Positions 9,036 to 15,540 of a stretch of 15,540 nucleotides of DNA are shown in pieces. The notes beneath the pieces are model-generated. The model was given only the letters and a program-made list of their open reading frames with translations, was not told where the DNA came from and did no database searches. Both the position numbers and the translations under genes were made by a program. The DNA lies in NCBI GenBank assembly GCA_025201705.1, contig MU617338.1, positions 1-15,540 on the forward strand, in the 5' to 3' direction. Source of the DNA: Dissophora ornata. Lineage: Eukaryota > Mortierellomycota > Mortierellomycetes > Mortierellales > Mortierellaceae. Position 1 is the first letter of the stretch, and every line of letters begins with the position of its first letter.

Positions 9036-9302
9036 AAAACGATGCATCCGCCAAATGGGCCGACAATGCATCTGGTGGAACATACACGTCTTCCCACCTA
9101 ATGGGCCGACCGAAGAGTGTGGGGGATAACCCCACTGAGCCTCACCAAAGAACAAAAAGAAACGACGTATCCGCCAAATCGGCCGACAATACGTCTGGTG
9201 AGCATCCCTTCCCGCCTAATGGGCCGACAGAAGAGTATGAGGGATAGGAGACTGTAGTCTCCAAACCCCCACTGAGCTCACCAAAAAGAACAAAAATAAT
9301 AA
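9036..9302 (+). repeat. Two-copy diverged tandem repeat with internal inverted repeats
   Basis: Two copies, about 123 bases apart, of a unit that begins AAACGA(T/C)G(C/T)AT and ends CTCACCAAA(G)AACAAAAA. Each unit holds two AAT(G/C)GGCCGAC motifs and a pair of 7-base inverted arms around an 18-base centre: GATGCAT (9041-9047) with ATGCATC (9066-9072) in unit 1, and GACGTAT (9164-9170) with ATACGTC (9189-9195) in unit 2. Unit 1 also has a GTGGGG/CCCCAC hairpin (9119-9135). Unit 2 carries an extra palindrome, GGAGACTGTAGTCTCC, at 9247-9262. On the minus strand both units can encode a related peptide (PDALSAHLADAS / PDVLSADLADTS), contiguous in unit 1 with the retroelement-like frame. It may be part of the same decayed element. 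Confidence 0.8.
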
Positions 9303-10894
9303 CAAAAAAAAAGCATGTGGCCAAACGTTGCAGAAGCCAAAAGAGGGATGAAAGGAGGAACTACAAAAGCAAGAAAGAAAGAGAGAGTGCGAGAGAAAGA
9401 GAGACAGAGAGTAATAATACACTCAAAGGTGGTCAAAAAAAGGAGCGCGCTTGTCTGCAAACATGAAAATAACCAAGTAAATAAATTACCTTTTCCTTCG
9501 CTATCGGGTTCGTGAAATACAGAGAGAGCGCGGCGCGCGCGCGAGGTTTGTTCCAGAGAACAAAAACCCCCCTCGGCAGGATCTAGAGAGGCAGTGGAGG
9601 ATGGAAAGAATGTTGAAGAACAAAAAAAGAAAACTGTTAGTATATCGGCGTTGTACGCTTGGGGCGGAAGGCGCAGCGTATTAAAGGATAGCACAACAGT
9701 TTACACGAACGGTAGAGCCGAGATAGACAACAGCTGCTGATGAGGAGGTGCAGGGAAGGAGGTGCAGGAAAGACAGTGTCGAGCAGTGGGAAGAGGAAAG
9801 AGAACTGCTTGTGGCGAGGAAGGCGAGGGAAAGTGGAGAGAAGGTGAGAAAGGTGGTGGGAAAGAAAGGTGTGGGAAAGAAAGGTGCGGGACAGACGGGG
9901 AGATGGCCACGACATTGTGATGACATCACGACTTGCCCAACCGGAAAGAGTCTCTTCCGAGTCACTCTTGGAACTAGTGGAGGATTCTTGCAGAAGCCTC
10001 TGCCGTGCATGAGGTGAATACACTGTGCGCGTGGCAATATCCTCAAGACAAAGTAGCTACCTTGCATCCTTTGCTCTTCCTTCCAGTGCGCTGTCAACAT
10101 ATTCTTTGAGTCTTTTCTCTCTTCAGTGCACCAGATATCAGTCAGCCTCTTTCCCAAAGCGATGTGTCTGAAGCTTTCTTTTACATCACTCGCCTGTTCT
10201 CCGAGCGTGCGAAGCTTAAAGCAGAGCCCAAAGTATAAGAGTCGTTATTAAGATGGTGTGTGCATCATCGAATTTACATACACGCACTGAACTTCCCTTG
10301 GGAGGCACGGCGCTGAAGACATTGGATGGATATACTTTAGCAAAGAAAGCTCCGTTTGCAGCGCGAGCATTTCTATTGAGATGAGTGTGGAATGATAATC
10401 GAGAAGTGATAGTCGTCGCATCACCGACTAACGTTGCCAACGCTGCGACTCCTGCTAAAATCCAGCAACACAACCGAGGATTATATCCATTGTGAGTAAT
10501 AGCTGGTCCAACCATGCACTGGATTATTGAACAGGTTCCAACCACTTTTAAAATTTACCTGTCATGGTTTGTTGATCGAGCTGTGCTAAAATCAAGCATT
10601 TTAGGTTCACCTTCCTGAAATCGGGCGGGAGCGAAGTTGCGGAGACCTACACCGAGCGATTATGACATTCGGCTACAACATGGCGATAAAATATGTGCAG
10701 CGCACATGGAAGCTTTACCAGATTCTTGGCGTCTGCGGCTTCATGCGTCCAGGCGGCATTTTTACACGGGTATCCACTCGTTGAGAAAGGCGCGAGGGAA
10801 ATCCTTGCTGGTGACTCTCTGCCAAAAGGAGAAAAGAGGCGAGTAACGCGTGGTCGAGTACGTTGCCCTCGCCTAGCACGACTCACATATGCTA
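9303..10894. other. Long stretch without a supported gene
   Basis: The left part is low complexity: purine-rich DNA at 9360-9412, alternating GC at 9529-9543, and AAAGGTG(T/C)GGGA repeats near 9855-9895. The latter give Ser/Leu-rich minus frames that I discard. A 13-base palindrome GTGATGACATCAC lies at 9917-9929. A minus-strand frame from ATG 10515 to 10216 (99 residues, with one hydrophobic stretch LCCWILAGVAALATLVG) is not recognised and has no clear promoter or neighbour support. Plus-strand frames at 10637-10905 are also unrecognised. Confidence 0.4.
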
Positions 10895-11391
10895 CAGTAG
10901 CATAGAGCGGTACTGGTGGATGGCATAGTCAATCAGTTTGGTCTCTTGAACGTCATGGGGGTTGGAAGAAAACTGGCGGCGGACAGCATAGCGACTTGCG
11001 ATCGTGACAGCCTTTTTGGCAATGTTTCCCGAGTCAACAGCCATAGCAACACGGCCCTGAATCAAAGCGCCATAGGTCAACTGAGCCATTGGAGGCTACT
11101 TAACCTCGCTAGCACGTGAAATCTTGGTGTGCTTCATTAGCATGTTGGTGTGGGGGATGCGGACGTTTGTGGACTGGATCCAACCGCAATCAAAACCGTC
11201 GCTATCCATCTTATCTCCGATGTCGCCAATGTTGATACCGGGCCTTAAGTTGTAGGTATCAGTGTCACGGAGTTGAATGTTACAGGACTTCGTTCCGTAT
11301 CGCTTGCGCCGGACAATGAGCTGCGCAATGACAACGCAGTGTGTGACCGTATGAGCCGCTCCTCCAATCCACCGCTTGGCTGCGGTTACAC
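10895..11391 (-). pseudogene. Acyl-CoA oxidase fragment (middle domain), broken
   Basis: Read on the minus strand from 11391, the translation starts abruptly at VTAAKRWIGGAAHTVTHCVV and runs through QLRDTDTYNLRPGINIGDIG, GWIQSTNVRIPH and MLMKHTKISRA. After an in-frame TAG it continues with PPMAQLTYGALIQGRVAM, RYAVRRQFSS and ETKLIDYAIHQYRSM. These are hallmark segments of peroxisomal acyl-CoA oxidase, the FAD enzyme of the first beta-oxidation step: the central beta domain and the start of the C-terminal helical domain. The TAG (11098-11096) replaces an expected Lys-like codon just before PPMAQLTYG, and a second stop follows QYRSMLL. The N-terminal third and the C-terminal third, with the catalytic Glu region, are missing. 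Intact family members are about 650-700 residues. Upstream of 11391 the frame turns into unrelated sequence. This is a fragment, not a gene. Confidence 0.85.
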
Positions 11392-12285
11392 AACTCTCTT
11401 CCCCACCAACTTTGCTCGCAATGAACTCTGCCTCGGTCTCAATGGGGGCGCTGGCTATTGGCGGATTGGTGTTGCTCTCTATTGGACTCTGTAAGTTGGC
11501 ATTCCATTTTCCGCGCATCCTTTTGCGATCATTGCTCCGAGGTAGTGTCAACGTTGTGAATACATGCTTATTGACTAGCATACCTCACTCTTTCAACAGG
11601 CTGTCTAACGGTTATGATCCTGAAGTTCTCCCGAACAACTCCATAACAGACAGCAGCAGAATGTGCTATGGGTGGTGAGGAAGCGCGCGTCCTGGAACGG
11701 AAAACCATCCATAAGTCCTTTCCCGCCCGCATCTACCCTCTCAACAACACCTGTTTCTTGACAAGAACGAAACACTAGTCCATGCAGCGGCGATGTATGG
11801 CGGAGGGACACCTGATAAGGCATTGGAAAAAATCAATGATTCTCCAAATGAAGACGGAAAACAGAAAGAACCCCAGAAGGCGAACCAGAACAATACCCTT
11901 ATTAACCTGGCTCGGATAGAAAGGCTGTGAAGCCGTGATTCGTCTCGCTTCTCATCATCTGATAGCTCACCTAGCGCTAACCAGACAGCCCGAATGCCGA
12001 CGTTTACGATGGCGGTGATGCAAATAACACCTGCGCTTTTATCAGACTCCATTATTGTAACCATGCAACCGGATGTTCAAGAATCTTGGGGTAATAGCTC
12101 AACCCAAGAACTGTGCTCGATCTGCTGCGATGTGCCTGATAGAATATACGACCGAGGATCCTATTCGAGTGCTCCTATGTGAACATGAATACCATGTCAA
12201 GTGCTTCGGTCATACGTCCGGCAGTTTGAAACAGTGCCGAATGTACTTGCTCTATTACGGTTGCCTGCAAGCATGTGAGTGAAGA
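11392..12285 (+). pseudogene. TM-RING (RNF13/GRAIL-like) E3 ubiquitin ligase relic
   Basis: A hydrophobic segment (MGALAIGGLVLLSIG) is split by a good intron, GTAAGT at 11491 to CAACAG at 11599. Splicing extends it to CCLTVMILKF and makes a complete membrane helix. After it come a stop (TAA 11644-11646), a readable cytoplasmic-like stretch (LERKTIHKSFPARIYPL), a frame change near 11755 into FLDKNETLVHAA, another stop (TGA 11928-11930), a Ser-rich part, and DSIIVTMQPDVQESWG. A RING-H2 start follows: CSIC in one frame continues as LIEYTTEDPIRVLLCEHEYHVKC in another, consistent with about 10 extra bases near 12127. The second half of the RING is decayed (CRMYLLYYGC where CxxCPLC is expected). 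Helix then RING fits the PA-TM-RING family, which sits in endomembranes. The 5' part with the lumenal domain is absent. Confidence 0.7.
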
Positions 12286-13370
12286 TGATGTGCGATAGGA
12301 CCCTATGAACTGGATTGCATTAGTGATTACAGGCGATACCGTCAAAGTCGCGGAATGGGTACGGTGTGCAGATACATTAATGAGCATTGATGGCGGCGCG
12401 CAGGACATTAGAATTCGCCACCAGTAGAACGGAAGTTTCCAAAATAGGCACGGTGTACAGTACATGTGTCCCTCCACAATCCACAATAAGGGTGCTCCCC
12501 ATATTTTCTTGGAGAGTAGAAACACAATATATTACATTCACGTAAATAGATCAATAGACATGTCGAAACGCCACGCTATATACCCACCTCTGTCACTAGA
12601 GAGAACTACAGCTCTGCTCGACAAAGGGGCAAGCAGCTTGTCCGTCAACGTATTGCTTCATGAGAAACAAGATTCTACCACATTTTCGTGTGGAGTGGGC
12701 GAGGTGGGTGAAGTGATGAGCAAAGTGGGGGAATTAAGTTGATGGGCTCCTCTGTGCATCAAACAACGTGATATCGTATACATGTATCCTTGCAAGCAAT
12801 ACACGGTCAAACTATGTATTGGATTACGCGCCCATAATTTATTCAAGAGCTTCGGGCCAAGCGCCGATAGGCCCTACCGCACGAACCATTTGTTGGAGAT
12901 GGAAATCCGCTTGGTAAAGAGATTCTCTTGAATCAAAACACTGGCACAAAGAAGACGTATCGAGCCCCACAGAGTGCCCCATTGTTTACGTGTGTGGAGA
13001 ACCCAAAGGCTATGTCTATGGAGGGGTTTGTGTTTTTTGTATTGTTTTGGTCTATTCGAATGCAGATTGACATCTGAACACTTTCTCCGACGATGCACTA
13101 GTAGTGCTTTGTTGCTCATTCTTTCTATTCAAATAAGTTCCGTGGCAAATAGTTGGCCTAGCGCTGGCCAACTTCAGCTCTTATCAATTCAACGGAAAGC
13201 AGCCGCAGTGCTTTGGTTAGTGCGTGTAACACTAAGGCACATCGCCATATCCTGTGGCACTGGATCCTAGTTTCTGGCCATTTCACTGCAGTTACCCTTG
13301 GATAGCAAAATTGGAGAAAACGACCAACTGGAAAAGGTACAAATAGAGAGATAAATCCGTCTCTTTTCAC
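12286..13370. other. Stretch without a supported gene
   Basis: Open frames up to 98 codons occur on both strands, but none shows a domain, signal peptide or splice-supported extension. Because this region continues from the RING relic, it may hold further decayed gene pieces. One plus-strand phrase near 13065-13100 (C-x6-H-x4-C, SEHFLRRC) faintly recalls the zinc knuckle at the end of LINE reverse transcriptases but is too short to call. Confidence 0.4.
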
Positions 13371-13484
13371 GACATCCTCAGTGTCTCCAACCTCGCGAAC
13401 ATCCCTCCTATCCTTCTAGTCCCACCAACTACCAACTACAGCACCTCCACTTCCTTCACGAATATACGAAACACTCCATCAACC
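13371..13484 (+). promoter_or_regulatory. CT-rich leader of the lipase gene
   Basis: A pyrimidine-rich run of about 110 bases, poor in G, sits directly before the lipase ATG, ending CATCAACCATGA. A weak TATA-like TACAAATA lies at 13338-13345, about 140 bases upstream of the start. CT-rich leaders with TATA boxes are typical of strongly transcribed fungal genes. Promoter function is inferred. Confidence 0.45.
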
Positions 13485-14561
13485 ATGAAGTTTGCCATCT
13501 CCTCGGTCCTGAGCACTGCATCTGCCGCTATTCTCGTGGCTCTTTCGGCCATCCAAGTTGCTGCTCTCCCTTTGGGCGCCAATTCTCCAGCTTCTGGTCT
13601 TCAAAAACGCGCGATTTCTGGCATTAACAACTACAACTGCAAGTTGACTGCCGCCCACCCGCGTCCTGTGATCCTGGTCCATGCGACCTTGCTCACCGTG
13701 GATTCGTGGTCGACCTTCGCACCTGTACTCATCAAAAACGGTTATTGTATCTTTGGACTCACCTACGGATTATACCCCAGCATCCCTGGCTTTGGTGGTA
13801 TGGCTCCCATCGAAGATTCCGCCCAAGAATTGGCTACCTTCGCTGACAATGTCCTGGCCAAGATGAATGTGACGCAGGTCGATATCGTAGGCCACTCCCA
13901 AGGCGGTATTCTTGCTAGATATTGGATGAAGTACTTGGACGGTGCCGGTAAGGTTTACCGCCACGTCGGTGTCTCGCCCATCACCCATGGCACCACTCTG
14001 GACTCGATCACGACGTGGCTCAAAGCATGGGGTATCTTTGCACCCGCGCAGCCGGTCTTTGATGCAATTGCCCCATCGTTCTACGAGATGGTGTCCAACT
14101 CGACATTCATGACCAAGTTGAACACCGGAGGCGATACGGCCCCCGGTGTCATTTTCTCAAACATTGCCACCAAGTAAGCATAGTTCGGACTGATGTTGAA
14201 GTAGAGCGCTGTTGCTTGTTTATCACGCTAACCATTGTTTTCGGTCCTGGTACGGTGAATGATAGATACGACGAGGTTGTCACCCCTTACGCTACCTGCT
14301 TCCAGAACGACACTGGTATCACTAATGTTCTGCTCCAGGACCTCTGCGCCCTTTCCCTGAACGAACATTGTAAGACAGCCAACTAGAAGTTCCCTATCTT
14401 ATACCTAATCGATCTGTCCTATACGCGTTAAACTAACCCATTCTCGCACGGCTTTACATTTAGTGACCATGGTCAACTCCTTGGTGGTTCTCCAGTTCGT
14501 TCTCAACCAGCTTGACCCTTCGAATGCAAAGACAGCTAACTGTCTGTCTCTCTTGTTTTAG
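13485..14561 (+). CDS. Secreted lipase/esterase, Lipase class 2 (EstA-type alpha/beta hydrolase)
   Basis: Three exons, 13485-14173, 14266-14369 and 14464-14561 (TAG), give 296 residues. Introns (92 and 94 bases) have GTAAGC/GTAAGA donors and CTAAC branch sites. Residues 1-27 are a signal peptide, and KR at 41-42 (LQKR|A) looks like a Kex2 propeptide site. The hydrolase core follows: PVILVHATLL (61-70, oxyanion side), the nucleophile elbow GHSQGG with Ser138, the likely acid Asp232 (KYDEVVTPY), and the likely base His264 (LNEHLTM). The Asp and His lie beyond intron 1, so splicing is needed for a complete triad. Family enzymes hydrolyse triacylglycerols or short esters outside the cell; the substrate here is unknown. 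All key residues are present, so the gene looks functional although it is flanked by broken acyl-CoA oxidase pieces. The 296-residue length is normal for the family. Confidence 0.92.
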
Positions 14562-14838
14562 TACAGAATTATCACGCCTCACTATAACACGTACCCTGTG
14601 ATTATATCGTTCATCATCATATTTCATTCCCGCGTTGGTTCAATCCACGCTCCCTTAGTGGATCCATGACAATGTGGCTCTTCATATGCAGACTTCCTAA
14701 GAGACAGGTGTGATGCTGGACATCCTCTTGCGAAATAAATCGGTGACACGAACTATCGACTTGTCGCTTTAGCGTGTTGTATTGATGTTCTAATGAGTGG
14801 GTATGCACTTTTTAAGCTCTCGGTGTACTATAATATCT
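14562..14838. other. 3' region of the lipase gene
   Basis: No gene is supported. AATAAA at 14734-14739, about 173 bases past the stop, is the likely poly(A) signal. Short open frames here are not recognisable. A GGTTCAATCC string at 14637 resembles a tRNA B box but has no tRNA fold around it. Confidence 0.4.
14734..14739 (+). terminator. Candidate poly(A) signal of the lipase gene
   Basis: AATAAA on the plus strand about 173 bases downstream of the lipase stop codon. Use is inferred from motif and spacing. Confidence 0.45.
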
Positions 14839-15087
14839 CTACTCGTCATCGTCGTCGCCATCATCCTCGAGAGGCTAATCATCCTCAATGTAGCGATGGA
14901 AAAGCGACTGAACTAAGGTCAAGAATGGGTTTGGCTGTCCAACAGGGTCCTGTCTCTTGACTTGATCAAAGCACTTCTCGTACACGTTTCCATTATACAC
15001 TCCCAAGGTCGAGTTGATCACATAATCGGAATGTGTACGAATGGGGATACCACTGGCACAACCGTGCGAATTATGAGCATCGCATCA
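14839..15087 (-). pseudogene. Acyl-CoA oxidase C-terminal fragment
   Basis: On the minus strand, SDYVINSTLGVYNGNVYEKC, FDQVKRQDPVGQPNPFLTLV and QSLFHRYIEDD match the C-terminal end of peroxisomal acyl-CoA oxidases (compare the family pattern NS-x-LG-x-Y-x-GNVYE). A TAG at 14877-14875 ends it, but the frame then continues 11 more acidic codons (PLEDDGDDDDE) to a second TAG at 14841-14839. The first TAG could therefore be a nonsense change in an originally longer acidic tail. An in-frame TGA lies just upstream (near 15090). No catalytic region is present, and the sequence to the right is the dispersed repeat. Exons beyond the right edge, reached through an intron, cannot be excluded, but a fragment is more likely. 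No C-terminal peroxisomal SKL-type signal is visible. Confidence 0.75.
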
Positions 15088-15540
15088 TAAGTGCATGTCC
15101 TCCTCTTCCTCTTCCTCTTCCTCTTGCTCTTGCTCGAGCCATGGACTGCAGAACTACTCCCTCAAAAGACTAGCCTGTTTAGTCTGTTGTCTACCTACTT
15201 CCACTACTCTTTGTTTTTGTATGTTCCTCTTTGATGCCACCGACGTTTTTTTTTGGAGACGCTCTGTGCAATTTGTGATTGCCTGCGCAATAAGTGTTGT
15301 TGTACGCGTTACAGCATTTTAATGCATTTGAAGACGTCGCCACTTTTACTGCTTTTGTTTTTTGTTTTTTTTTACCCCCCGGGGTTTTGAGGGAGCTGAG
15401 AATTCTGTAAACATCGTGAGCATGCCTTTCTTTTTTTTTTGACGCGTATTTTATTGTTTGTCCCCTATCGATACAACATAAACAGCACGACCATACAACT
15501 GTCATTTATTGCATGTGCTCTCAAAAAAGGAAAAAAAAAA
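15045..15540 (+). repeat. Dispersed repeat, copy B (reaches the window edge)
   Basis: Matches copy A at 8162-8627 block by block in the same orientation. The last 38 bases are identical to 8590-8627, and the match runs to the end of the window, so the true end is not seen. Its left end (GATACCACTG) overlaps the 5' part of the acyl-CoA oxidase C-terminal fragment. The poly-T block is only 9 long here, and a TCTTCC run replaces the shorter one in copy A. Confidence 0.7.

Noticed and set aside
8897..9247. 116-codon plus-strand frame with a repeated peptide
   Set aside because: The repeat comes from the two-copy DNA unit. The better coding resemblance is on the minus strand, and no plus-strand family is recognised.
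9637..10157. Ser/Leu-rich minus-strand open frames of 128 and 158 codons
   Set aside because: Their composition comes from purine-rich repeats on the plus strand, and no domain or conserved motif is visible.
10216..10515. 99-residue minus-strand open frame with a hydrophobic stretch
   Set aside because: No recognised family, no promoter or splice support, and it lies in a region of decayed sequence. Possible but unsupported as a gene.
13065..13105. SEHFLRRC phrase resembling a LINE reverse-transcriptase zinc knuckle
   Set aside because: The first cysteine pair has the wrong spacing and no other reverse-transcriptase sequence is around it. Chance is likely.
14630..14665. GGTTCAATCC resembling a tRNA B box
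   Set aside because: The T-stem does not pair, and there is no acceptor stem or A box at the right distance.
14839..14877. Programmed stop-codon read-through giving a peroxisomal isoform
   Set aside because: The extension has no peroxisomal signal, the stop context is TAG-CCT rather than a known leaky context, and the gene is a fragment.
1..15540. CRISPR array, rRNA genes or a prokaryotic-style operon
   Set aside because: There are no regularly spaced direct repeats, no rRNA-like sequence, and every supported gene has eukaryotic promoter, intron or poly(A) features.

Overview
The window looks like nuclear DNA of a filamentous fungus. Genes are split by short introns (about 70-150 bases) with CTAAC/CTGAC branch sites and GTAAGT-type donors. 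Intergenic DNA is rich in microsatellites and homopolymers. The gene content (a Kre9/Knh1-type secreted protein, an ML-domain lipid-binding protein, an EstA-type lipase and acyl-CoA oxidase pieces) would suit an early-diverging fungus such as Mortierellomycota. That assignment is inference, not demonstrated.

Layout. 189-1625 (-): single-exon secreted protein with a Kre9/Knh1-like domain. 1.8-4.0 kb: gene-free, microsatellite-rich. 4038-6345 (+): DCN1-like cullin-neddylation factor with many introns, two of which appear to be GC-AG; its first exons are uncertain. 6869-7451 (-): two-exon secreted ML-domain (NPC2/PG-PI transfer type) protein, convergent with the DCN1-like gene. 7.5-10.9 kb: no intact gene; one copy of a dispersed repeat, a probable retroelement scrap and a two-copy tandem repeat carrying a covarying inverted repeat. 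10.9-12.3 kb: gene graveyard, in which an acyl-CoA oxidase fragment (-) meets a TM-RING E3-ligase relic (+) at about 11391. 13485-14561 (+): intact three-exon secreted lipase. 14839-15087 (-): C-terminal acyl-CoA oxidase fragment, followed to the window end by the second copy of the dispersed repeat.

The intact genes are unrelated housekeeping or secreted functions, each with its own promoter; they do not form a pathway cluster. Lipase and acyl-CoA oxidase both belong to lipid breakdown, but the oxidase pieces here are broken. I found no clear new biological system. The most unusual signals are the covarying hairpin arms at 9041-9195, the acyl-CoA oxidase fragments in reversed order around an intact lipase, the dispersed repeat pair, and the possible alternative N-termini of the DCN1-like gene.
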